The notes: generated by a model from the sequence alone, not told the origin. A stretch of 8,566 bases of DNA from Paracoccaceae bacterium (GCA_020832725.1 JAFIEC010000039.1:1-8566); one strand, 5' to 3'. Numbered from the stretch's first letter, positions 1 through 5,578 are shown. Translations and numbers: made by a program.

Positions 1-1
1 G

Positions 2-478
2 GGCGTCCCGCCCGACCCGCGGCTGCCTGCGGCACTGCTGATCACCGAAGAGGATTGCCGGATTGAGGATTTCCCCCTTGCCACCCTCGATCTGCGGGGG
101 GCGGCGACCCTGGCAGCCAGCAATCTGCGGTCCCCAAGGGACGTGGCGCCGATGGTCGGCCATTTCGAGCAGCAGGCCCTGGCCGACGCCGCACGGCGCG
201 CGGGGCAGGAACCGCAGGCGCTTCGGGCCGGTGCCCCGGACGATCTGGCCCGCTGGGCCGCGCGCATCGGAGCGCGGCAGATCGTGACCCCCTTCATCCC
301 CGAGGGGCCCCTGCGCGACTGGCTGCGCTCGGCTGAACCCGCGCTGCGACGGGCCGGCATCACCCTGTGCGAATGGCAGCGCCCCTGGGACAGGCTGATC
401 TGGCCTCATGCCGGGGCCGGGTTCTTCAGGATCAAGGCGCAGATCCCCGCCATCCTGCAAAAGGCGGGGCTGGCATGA
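2..478 (+). CDS. Photolyase-like flavoprotein, C-terminal part (5' end outside window)
   Basis: The reading frame is open from the window edge to a TGA at 476-478, giving about 158 residues of the C-terminal end; the true start lies upstream. What is seen is an alpha/beta pattern: a short strand (ALLITEEDC), a helix after MVGHFEQQALADAARRAG, then a strand and helix around GARQIVTPFIPEGPLRDWL, and a terminal segment with RPWDRLIWPHA and GFFRIKAQIP. The 'G-x-F-x-x-K-x-x-IP' ending and the alternating strands and helices resemble the Rossmann-like antenna half of DNA photolyases and cryptochromes, but here at the C terminus, and no FAD-domain residues are visible. The ATGA overlap with a renalase-like gene supports the guess, because such genes accompany photolyases in some proteobacteria. 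The coding call is firm; the family call is tentative. Another alpha/beta nucleotide-binding protein cannot be excluded. Confidence 0.5.
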   Translation, partial: GVPPDPRLPAALLITEEDCRIEDFPLATLDLRGAATLAASNLRSPRDVAPMVGHFEQQALADAARRAGQEPQALRAGAPDDLARWAARIGARQIVTPFIPEGPLRDWLRSAEPALRRAGITLCEWQRPWDRLIWPHAGAGFFRIKAQIPAILQKAGLA

Positions 479-1443
479 GCCGGGAGGTCGTCGTGGTCGG
501 CGCGGGGATGGCGGGCATCACCTGCGCCCGTCTTCTTGCAAGGGCCGGAATGACGCCCCTCGTTCTTGACAAGGGGCGCGGCATCGGCGGCCGCATGGCG
601 ACACGCCGGGTGGTGCTGCCAGATGGCCCGGTGCAATTCGACCATGGCGCGCAATATCTCACCGCCCGCGACCCGGATTTCGCGGCACTGCTGGAGCGTT
701 GCGCCTCAGAGGGCAGCGCCGCCCAATGGGCTGCGGCGAAAGGCAACCGCCGCTGGGTGGGGATGCCGGGCATGTCCGGTCTTGTGCGGGGCATGGCCGC
801 GGGGATCGAGGTGCGGCAGCGATGCGAGATCCGCGCCCTCCGCCGCGAAAAGGGCCGTTGGCTGCTGGAGGATGAGGATGGAACAAGCGAGGCCGTCATC
901 GTGGTGCTGGCAATACCCGCGCCGCAGGCTCACCGCCTGATCGGGGCGGAGCACCCACTCGCGCCCACCCTGGACGCCGTCACGATGCAGGCCTGCCTCA
1001 CCCTGATGGCCGCCTTGCCTCCAGGCACGCCCGCCCCCTTCGAGACAGAGACATCCGCCACCCACCCCCTCGCATGGATCGCGCGCGACAGCGCCAAGCC
1101 GGGGCGCCCGGAAGGGGCCATCACATGGGTCGCGCAGGCTGCCCCCGGATGGAGCGCGCGTTTTCTGGACGACGACCCCGAGAAAATCGCATCACGCATG
1201 CTTGCGCTGCTGAGCGAGAGATTGGGGATCGCGGGTGTCGCGCCGCTGATGGCGACCGCGCATCGCTGGCGTCTTGCACAGGCCATGGTGCCAGCGGGGG
1301 TGCCCTTCCTCCGACACGGTGATCTTTACCTGGGCGGTGACTGGTGCCTGGGCAGCCGCGCCGAGGACGCCTGGGCCAGCGGGCGCGCGATCGCGCATGA
1401 TATCCTTGGCAACACGCGTCCGGGACAACCGGCACACACCTGA
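475..1443 (+). CDS. Renalase-like NAD(P)/FAD-dependent oxidoreductase (amine-oxidase fold, COG3380 type)
   Basis: This encodes a 322-residue soluble flavoprotein. The N terminus has a strand followed by GAGMAG (residues 9-14), the dinucleotide-binding GxGxxG turn, then the acidic strand end LVLDKGRGIGGRMATRR (29-45) and FDHGAQYLTAR (55-65), which binds FAD in this family. The C-terminal LYLGGDWCLGSRAEDAW (about 291-307) is the usual second flavin contact. Bacterial renalase relatives oxidise misreduced 2- or 6-dihydro-NAD(P) isomers back to NAD(P)+ with oxygen; applying that activity here is inference from family resemblance. The ATG at 475 is preferred over an in-frame ATG at 367 because it places the flavin-binding strand at residue 5, as in relatives, and its ATGA overlaps the stop of the preceding gene, suggesting translational coupling. 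The length is normal for the family and all key motifs are intact. Confidence 0.85.
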   Translation: MSREVVVVGAGMAGITCARLLARAGMTPLVLDKGRGIGGRMATRRVVLPDGPVQFDHGAQYLTARDPDFAALLERCASEGSAAQWAAAKGNRRWVGMPGMSGLVRGMAAGIEVRQRCEIRALRREKGRWLLEDEDGTSEAVIVVLAIPAPQAHRLIGAEHPLAPTLDAVTMQACLTLMAALPPGTPAPFETETSATHPLAWIARDSAKPGRPEGAITWVAQAAPGWSARFLDDDPEKIASRMLALLSERLGIAGVAPLMATAHRWRLAQAMVPAGVPFLRHGDLYLGGDWCLGSRAEDAWASGRAIAHDILGNTRPGQPAHT

Positions 1444-1494
1444 AGGCTGCATGCGCAGCAATCCGCCGAACCCACGCATTTTATCTCGAATGGA

Positions 1495-1541
1495 TGGACT
1501 CTTGTCCTTCGGAGGGATAAAATTTCTTAAATATTTGTAAA
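1495..1541 (+). promoter_or_regulatory. Putative promoter with GANTC and CtrA-like box ahead of the sugar-phosphate transferase gene
   Basis: The 125-base gap between the oxidoreductase and the transferase gene is strikingly AT-rich for this window. TGGACT (1495-1500) and TAAAAT (1518-1523) sit 17 bases apart and match sigma70 -35 and -10 boxes at 4/6 and 5/6 positions. GACTC (1497-1501), a CcrM target, overlaps the -35. TTAA-N7-TAAA (1527-1541) follows, one base from the CtrA consensus TTAA-N7-TTAA, and would lie on the start point. The boxes are seen directly; control by GcrA, CcrM or CtrA is inference, and AT-rich DNA yields such matches by chance. Confidence 0.4.
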
Positions 1542-1568
1542 CACTCTTTCTAATCCCGTCAGAGCGAT

Positions 1569-2723
1569 ATGCTGTCCTTGTTTTCGCCTCTTGCCATGCT
1601 TGTATCGGGCATCACCTGCCTTCTCCTGATTCTGTTCGGGGGCAAGGTCCGAGCCCTGATGCGTGAGCGCCACGATTTGCAGGCCGTGCAGGCCTCCCAC
1701 ATCGGGGCCCCCCTGCGCCTTGGTGGGGTGGCGGTGATCTTCGGTGTCGTCGCCGCTTCAGCCGCAGGCGGTCTTTTCCTTGACCCCGAGGCGAAGTGGC
1801 TGCTTGTTTCCGCCCTTCCAGTCCTCGCTGCCGGCCTGCTGGAAGACAGCGGCTATCCGGTCTCTGCCCGGGCGCGGTTCATTGCGGCCCTAGCCGCTGC
1901 CGCCATCGTTGTCACAGCGACAGGGGTCTGGGTCGTGCGGCTGGACATTCCGGCACTCGATGCGGTGATGGCCTTTGCACCAGCAGGCATCGCCATAACG
2001 ATCCTGTTCGCAGCCGGGTATTCGCATGCGTTCAACCTGATCGACGGCATGAACGGGCTTGCCGCCTTTGTCGCCCTGTCATCGGCAATCGGGCTGGGGC
2101 TGGTGGCGCTTCAGCACGGTCTTGCACCAGAGGCGCTGCCAGCCTTGATCCTGGCTTCCGCCATCCTTGGCTTTGCGCTGTTCAACTGGCCCGTGAGCCG
2201 CCTTTTCCTCGGCGATGCCGGGGCCTACACGGTTGGTCACATCCTGATCTGGTCGGCGATCATGATCGCATGGAACGGGACGGATGTGGCGATCCCGGCG
2301 ATGCTTCTGATTCTGTTCTGGCCCATCGCCGACACGGCGCATTCCATGTTGCGCCGCATCCTCGAGGGCCGCAGCATCACGCAGCCCGACCGGATGCATC
2401 TTCACCAGAAGATCCGCCGCGGCATCGAGATTGTCCTGCTGGGTCGCGGCAGCCGCGCCGTCTCCAACCCTCTGACAACGGCCATCATGATGCCGTTCAT
2501 CGCAATGCCGGTGGCGGCGGGGGTGGTCTTCTCCAACGACCCGCTGCTGGCCTGGTCCGCACTGGCTGCCTGTTTTGCGGCCTTCGCGGCCTCGCATCTG
2601 GCGATCCTGCATCTTGCCGCCAGGTCCCGGATCACCGGATGCCCGAACGAGGACAGGCAGACCGCGCTTCCGCAAGCCCTGCGCAGGCTTGCTGCGGAAG
2701 CCGGGCGCGACTCTCAAGGCTGA
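1569..2723 (+). CDS. Polyprenyl-phosphate sugar-1-phosphate transferase (glycosyltransferase family 4, WecA/MraY superfamily)
   Basis: This 384-residue, very hydrophobic protein has about ten membrane segments. Family motifs appear in order: LRLGGVAV (49-56), GLLEDSGYPVSARAR (89-103) at the position of the Asp-rich Mg2+ motif, FNLIDGMNGLA (155-165), LFLGDAGAY (212-220), and DRMHLHQ (274-280), the cytoplasmic His motif near the active site. Enzymes of this family transfer a sugar-1-phosphate, often GlcNAc-1-phosphate, from a UDP-sugar to undecaprenyl phosphate, the first step of lipid-linked polysaccharide synthesis at the inner membrane. The first motif reads ED rather than DD, a variant I believe is common in the polysaccharide branch as opposed to MraY. 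No other polysaccharide gene lies nearby, so the sugar and the final polymer are unknown. The gene is not mraY, given the missing DD and the absence of division/wall neighbours. No strong ribosome binding site precedes the ATG; the first membrane helix begins immediately after it. Confidence 0.88.
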   Translation: MLSLFSPLAMLVSGITCLLLILFGGKVRALMRERHDLQAVQASHIGAPLRLGGVAVIFGVVAASAAGGLFLDPEAKWLLVSALPVLAAGLLEDSGYPVSARARFIAALAAAAIVVTATGVWVVRLDIPALDAVMAFAPAGIAITILFAAGYSHAFNLIDGMNGLAAFVALSSAIGLGLVALQHGLAPEALPALILASAILGFALFNWPVSRLFLGDAGAYTVGHILIWSAIMIAWNGTDVAIPAMLLILFWPIADTAHSMLRRILEGRSITQPDRMHLHQKIRRGIEIVLLGRGSRAVSNPLTTAIMMPFIAMPVAAGVVFSNDPLLAWSALAACFAAFAASHLAILHLAARSRITGCPNEDRQTALPQALRRLAAEAGRDSQG

Positions 2724-2758
2724 CGCGGCAGGCCCTTTGACAGCGCACACCGGGGCTT

Positions 2759-2779
2759 GCCCGATTCGCCGGAATGGGC
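2759..2779. promoter_or_regulatory. Hairpin/imperfect palindrome upstream of the ArsR-fold regulator
   Basis: In the 84-base gap between the transferase stop and the regulator's ATG, arms GCCC+ATTC (2759-2762 and 2764-2767) pair with GAAT+GGGC (2772-2779) around the loop GCCG; G2763 is the only bulge. No T-run follows, so it is a poor intrinsic terminator. An autoregulatory operator, as ArsR-family proteins often use, is a reasonable alternative. The GATTC at 2763-2767 and GACTC at 2782-2786 are CcrM target sites in or beside it. The structure is seen; its function is inferred. Confidence 0.35.
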
Positions 2780-2807
2780 GAGACTCGTCCCAACCCGGGA
2801 AAGACCC

Positions 2808-3146
2808 ATGGATCAGGACAGCGTCATTGCCGAGGCGGAGGATACCCTCCCACCGCCCGCACCGCCCGAAACCGATGTCGCGCCGGTGGCGCGCGCCTTG
2901 GGCCATCCCGCACGCATCCGCATCGTGGCCTATCTGCGCGACCACGGCCCCGCCATCGCCGGCGATATCGTGGAGGCGGTGGGGCTGGCGCAATCCACCG
3001 TGTCGGAGCATCTGCGCCTGCTGCGCGAAGCCGGCATCGTGACCGCAAGGTCCGACCCGCCCCGGGTGATCTACGCCCTCGACCCTGACAGCGTGGTGCC
3101 ACTGGCCCGGTTCCTGATCTCGGTGATGGAGATGCGCGAAGGCTGA
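2808..3146 (+). CDS. ArsR-family winged-helix transcriptional regulator, no metal-binding cysteine motif
   Basis: This 112-residue protein has an acidic, proline-rich N-terminal tail (residues 1-24), then a compact winged helix: VARALGHPARIRIVAYL (27-43), AIAGDIVEAVGL (49-60), and the recognition helix AQSTVSEHLRLLREAGIV (61-78), followed by the wing ARSDPPRVIYAL (80-91). This is the ArsR-type repressor pattern, including the S-T-V-S-x-H-L core. There is no cysteine anywhere, so the ELCVCDL-type arsenic/cadmium sensor site is absent; another ligand or partner is likely. The ATG at 2808 is chosen over an in-frame TTG at 2757 because GGGAAAG just upstream is a usable Shine-Dalgarno and the extra 17 residues look unlike a conserved N terminus. 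The gene sits convergent with the membrane regulator gene at 3170. The target is unknown; autoregulation through the upstream palindrome is a guess. Confidence 0.82.
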   Translation: MDQDSVIAEAEDTLPPPAPPETDVAPVARALGHPARIRIVAYLRDHGPAIAGDIVEAVGLAQSTVSEHLRLLREAGIVTARSDPPRVIYALDPDSVVPLARFLISVMEMREG

Positions 3147-3169
3147 ACCGCACTGTGCCCAAGCGCTTG

Positions 3170-3889
3170 CTAGTCGATGCGCAGGGCAGCCTTGTCCACG
3201 GCCAGCACATAGCCCTTGCGCGCAACATTGCGTACCAGAAGCTCTGCCACGATCTGGTTGCCCAGCGCATCGCGCAGCCGCTTGATCCGCGTGGCTCCCG
3301 CCGCTTCGTCGCATTCCGAGGCATCGCGGCCCGACACCACCGCTTCGATCTCGGCACCGGAAAGGATGTCGTCGTCGAGCCGGGCCTCACACAGCACCGC
3401 CAGCGTCTCGATGGCGGCCTCGGTCAGGTCGAACTCCATGTCGTTGATCCGCACCCTGCGTGCCTGCCGGTCCAGCGACAGACGGGCGATCTGAATCCCT
3501 GCCCGTTCCATCTCGGCCAGCCGCCGCGCCTGGGCCAGCAGCACCAGCAGAAAGGCCAGCGACGCCACCAGCAGGGCCGCCGCAAAGACCAGAAGCACGA
3601 AGATCACCACCCGGTAGGACGCAAGCACCTCGGAAAAAGCGGTGCCCGACTGGGCGAGGATCTCCAGAAGCCTGATCTCCCCGGGACCGGTCAGGCCCTC
3701 GCTCTCGGCAAACAGGCGCGCCACCTTCGCGTTGAACGCCCCGGCATCGGGCAGCGCCAGCAAGAGGGCGGCACCGGTCAGCGCCAGAATGGCCACGATC
3801 GCCACAAGTCCCAGAACAGCGACCCGGCCCGAGGGCCCGGCCCGGCCCCGACCTGGGACCTCAGAAGGCAAGGAAGTATTCCCCTGCAT
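3170..3889 (-). CDS. Two-TM membrane protein with C-terminal OmpR/PhoB-type winged-helix domain
   Basis: This 239-residue protein has a basic N terminus (1-22), a first membrane helix (about 23-46), a roughly 45-residue acidic loop (47-92), a second membrane helix (about 94-119), and a cytoplasmic region from residue 120. Residues 137-231 follow the trans_reg_C pattern: a beta start LSLDRQARRVRIN, FDLTEAAIETLAVL, an acidic turn, then TRIKRLRDALG, the position of the recognition helix, and the terminal hairpin VARKGYVLAVD, equivalent to the 'vrGxGY' wing of OmpR-family proteins. By charge, the loop should be periplasmic and the winged helix cytoplasmic. The protein may therefore be a membrane-tethered transcription factor with its DNA-binding domain at the C terminus, opposite to ToxR and CadC. 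Its start lies 29 bases inside the preceding secreted-protein gene, indicating coupled translation. I recognise the fold but no named family; DNA binding is inferred. Confidence 0.75.
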   Translation of the reverse strand: MQGNTSLPSEVPGRGRAGPSGRVAVLGLVAIVAILALTGAALLLALPDAGAFNAKVARLFAESEGLTGPGEIRLLEILAQSGTAFSEVLASYRVVIFVLLVFAAALLVASLAFLLVLLAQARRLAEMERAGIQIARLSLDRQARRVRINDMEFDLTEAAIETLAVLCEARLDDDILSGAEIEAVVSGRDASECDEAAGATRIKRLRDALGNQIVAELLVRNVARKGYVLAVDKAALRID

Positions 3890-4172
3890 CGGCGCGGCGC
3901 GGCTCGATCCCCTCGGGGCCGAACAGCGAGACCACGCTCAGAAGCTCCCAGCCCGCAGCGGCAAGCCTGCGCGCCACGACCGCCCGGGCCGCTGCGGGTG
4001 CGCAGGCCTCAATGGGCAGTTGCATGACCCCGTAATGCAACCGCAGCGGGGCGTCGCGCTTGGCCTTGTAGTCGGCAAAGCACGGGGTCTGCGCCACGGC
4101 CGGCATGGCCAGCGGCACGAGCAGTGTTGCCACAAGGGCCATCGCGGACCCGTACCTCGATATCCTGTTCAT
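3861..4172 (-). CDS. Small secreted protein with GWEL motif (distantly DUF4177-like), upstream partner of the membrane winged-helix gene
   Basis: This 103-residue protein has a clear signal peptide: basic MNRISRYGS, a hydrophobic core (11-24) and an A-V-A/Q cleavage site after residue 27. The mature 76 residues contain two cysteines (C31, C57), which could form a disulphide, and a helix leading into AAAGWELLSVVSLFG (71-85), ending in the aromatic GEYFLAF. The 'GWEL.SV' core with a terminal aromatic strand resembles DUF4177-type domains; I have no functional assignment. The stop overlaps the next gene on the same strand by 29 bases, so the two are almost certainly one transcript. The simplest guess is a periplasmic protein connected to the sensor loop of the downstream membrane protein, but this is inference. 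No good Shine-Dalgarno precedes the ATG, and the downstream Met11 would remove the basic n-region. Confidence 0.7.
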   Translation of the reverse strand: MNRISRYGSAMALVATLLVPLAMPAVAQTPCFADYKAKRDAPLRLHYGVMQLPIEACAPAAARAVVARRLAAAGWELLSVVSLFGPEGIEPRRADAGEYFLAF

Positions 4173-4240
4173 GGCGCGATCATGCGTTTGGCCCCCGCCG
4201 TATTCAATAGCACTGCCGGATCGGCCCCGAATGCCCTGCT

Positions 4241-4276
4241 GTTATCGGATAACCGGCCCGCGCTTTTGTCCGACAA
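4241..4276. promoter_or_regulatory. Twin palindromes in the divergent promoter region (consensus TTRTCSGAYAA)
   Basis: The 175-base gap between the divergent genes at 4172 (-) and 4348 (+) holds two inverted repeats. GTTATCGGATAAC (4241-4253) is a perfect 6-base palindrome about one central base; TTGTCCGACAA (4266-4276) is a perfect 5-base palindrome about one central base. Their centres are 24 bases apart and both fit TTRTCSGAYAA, so they look like two copies of one dimer site. Which gene they control and which protein binds are unknown; the neighbouring membrane winged-helix protein and the ArsR-fold protein are local candidates only by proximity. Confidence 0.5.
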
Positions 4277-4335
4277 GGCCGTTTCCTTCAGCCTGTGCCC
4301 ATACCCGGCGATGCGCGTCATCCCGGCAGCAGCAC

Positions 4336-4341
4336 AAGGAG
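4336..4341 (+). promoter_or_regulatory. Strong ribosome binding site fixing the start at 4348
   Basis: AAGGAG lies six bases before the ATG at 4348 and is the best Shine-Dalgarno in the window. It settles the start of the exported repeat protein, although the frame stays open much further upstream to an ATG at 4105. Confidence 0.8.
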
Positions 4342-4347
4342 AGAGAG

Positions 4348-4809
4348 ATGCGACGCCATATCCTTGCGGCCATTGCCGCCACCGCCCTGACCGGGGCAAG
4401 TCTTGCCCCCGCGCCCGTCCATGCAAGCGACGACCTCGGCCGCTTCATCGCCGGTGCGGCAGCGCTGTTCATCCTCGGGGCAGCAATCTCGCAATCCCAA
4501 CAGCAGCCAGCCCACGCGCGCCCACCAGCCCATGCACGACCGCCGGCCCATGCGCGTCCTCCGGCCCATGCCGCGCCGCGCCATCACCGCCCGCATCGGC
4601 CCGCGGCGATCCCCGCCCACTGCGCCGTGACGGCGACTATTCGCGGCCAGACAGAAGCGTTCTACCGCGAGCGTTGCATCCGCAATGCGGGTATCACCGC
4701 CCCCCTGCCGCAGCGCTGCGCCGCCACCATCCGGGGATCGCAGGGGAGCCGGGTGCTCTATTCGCAAAGCTGTCTGCGCAATGCGGGCTTTCGCATCGCT
4801 GGCCACTGA
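4348..4809 (+). CDS. Exported Pro/His/Ala-rich protein with duplicated C-x17-C module
   Basis: This 153-residue protein begins with a signal peptide (MRRHILAAIAATALTGASLA, likely cut after VHA at 27), followed by a hydrophobic stretch RFIAGAAALFILGAAI (32-47) that could anchor it or be a short membrane segment. Residues 54-77 are four tandem six-residue units of the form P-A-H-A-R-P, followed by HHRPHRP, giving a histidine-rich linker. The C-terminal part contains two related modules: C92...IRG...F-Y...C110-IRNAGI and C124...IRG...L-Y...C142-LRNAGF, both with the cysteines 18 residues apart, most likely two disulphides. Nothing suggests an enzyme. A periplasmic or surface-bound structural or metal-binding role is possible, but no function is known to me. 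It is expressed away from the secreted/membrane-regulator pair across a shared control region; rnhB follows 44 bases later. Confidence 0.75.
   Translation: MRRHILAAIAATALTGASLAPAPVHASDDLGRFIAGAAALFILGAAISQSQQQPAHARPPAHARPPAHARPPAHAAPRHHRPHRPAAIPAHCAVTATIRGQTEAFYRERCIRNAGITAPLPQRCAATIRGSQGSRVLYSQSCLRNAGFRIAGH
4507..4578 (+). repeat. Four tandem 18-base units encoding P-A-H-A-R-P
   Basis: Four head-to-tail 18-base units lie within the exported protein gene at 4507, 4525, 4543 and 4561. They encode P-A-H-A-R-P three times and P-A-H-A-A-P once. Units differ mostly at third codon positions (CAC/CAT, CGC/CGA/CGT, CCA/CCG/CCT), so the peptide is kept more strictly than the DNA. This indicates an old, protein-selected repeat rather than a recent slippage product. 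Confidence 0.85.
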
Positions 4810-4853
4810 GAGGACAGCTTGCGCAGGCGCCGCGGGAATGGTTCGCTGCGCGG

Positions 4854-5492
4854 ATGCCACGGCCCCTGCCCGACCTCAGCCGAGAGACACGCCTCATCGC
4901 GGCGGGCAGCGCCCGCGTTGCAGGGATCGACGAGGTCGGGCGCGGCCCGCTGGCCGGGCCTGTGCTGGCGGCGGCGGTCGTGCTCGACCCCGCGCGCCTG
5001 CCACCGGGGCTGGCGGATTCAAAGACGCTTCGCCCCGCGCGACGTGCGGAACTGGCCGCAGCGCTCCATACCTGCGCGGAGATCGGCATCGGCATGGCCA
5101 CGGTCGAGGAGATCGACAGCCTCAACATCCTGCGGGCCACCCACCTGGCCATGTGCCGGGCTCTCGCGGCCTTGCCTGCACCGGTCGATGTGGCCCTGAT
5201 CGACGGCAACAGCCTGCCTGCAGGCCTGGCCTGCCCCGCCGAGACCGTGGTCGGGGGCGATGCGCATGTGCTCTCGATCGCGGCGGCCTCGATCGTGGCC
5301 AAAGTCGCGCGCGACCGGATCATGACGGATCTTGCCTGCCTGCATCCCGGCTATGGCTGGGAGCGTAACGCCGGATACGGAACAAAAGAGCACCTCCTGG
5401 CCCTGAAACGCCTGGGACCCAGCCCCGCCCATAGGCGGTCCTTTCGCCCAGTCCACAACATATTGTGTGAGCTTGGCAGCATAAGCCCCTGA
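4854..5492 (+). CDS. rnhB: Ribonuclease HII
   Basis: This 212-residue protein contains the full RNase HII signature: AGIDEVGRGPLAGPV (23-37) with catalytic D26 and E27, LADSKTL (53-59), NILRAT (91-96), ALIDGN (114-119) with D117, GGDAHVLSIAAASIVAKVARD (134-154) with D136 as the fourth acidic residue, YGWERNAGYGTKEH (167-180), and HRRSFRPV (193-200). It cleaves RNA strands in RNA-DNA hybrids and removes single ribonucleotides misincorporated in DNA, with Mg2+ or Mn2+, in the cytoplasm. The ATG at 4854 is the first start codon in frame after the preceding gene, and it gives the 20-25 residue lead before DEVGRG that is normal; no Shine-Dalgarno is visible, so initiation may be weak. It is directly followed by ccrM, a pairing seen in other alphaproteobacteria. 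Confidence 0.96.
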   Translation: MPRPLPDLSRETRLIAAGSARVAGIDEVGRGPLAGPVLAAAVVLDPARLPPGLADSKTLRPARRAELAAALHTCAEIGIGMATVEEIDSLNILRATHLAMCRALAALPAPVDVALIDGNSLPAGLACPAETVVGGDAHVLSIAAASIVAKVARDRIMTDLACLHPGYGWERNAGYGTKEHLLALKRLGPSPAHRRSFRPVHNILCELGSISP

Positions 5493-5518
5493 TTCAAAAA
5501 ACAAATTGACTGCGAATC
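5491..5518 (+). promoter_or_regulatory. ccrM upstream region: paired GANTC sites and -35-like TTGACT
   Basis: In the 86 bases between rnhB and ccrM, GATTC (5491-5495, overlapping the rnhB stop) and GAATC (5514-5518) are both CcrM methylation targets, 23 bases apart. TTGACT (5506-5511) is a 5/6 match to a -35 box lying between them; the matching -10 (CATCCT at 5529-5534) is weak. A weak -10 with a GANTC inside the promoter is the layout known for GcrA-assisted promoters, and the Caulobacter ccrM promoter region also carries two GANTC sites. Control here is inferred by analogy. Confidence 0.5.
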
Positions 5519-5578
5519 ACCATCTGCGCATCCTGTTCCCATCAACGCGCGACAGACGCGGCAGAGGCAGGACACGAC

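Noticed and set aside
3160..3169. CAAGCGCTTG, a perfect 10-base palindrome between the convergent stops at 3146 and 3170
   Set aside because: It has no loop and no T-run, so it cannot act as a standard terminator; in GC-rich DNA such a short palindrome is unremarkable.
2079..3314. 411-residue minus-strand open frame across the transferase and ArsR genes
   Set aside because: The translation is compositionally odd, rich in Gln/Arg/Gly, with no domain, and overlaps two well-supported genes on the other strand.
3642..4853. Very long open frame upstream of rnhB suggesting a 616-residue fusion protein
   Set aside because: The frame is open because GC-rich DNA lacks stops; the extra part is an antisense or out-of-frame shadow of three other genes with low-complexity composition, and rnhB has a normal start at 4854.
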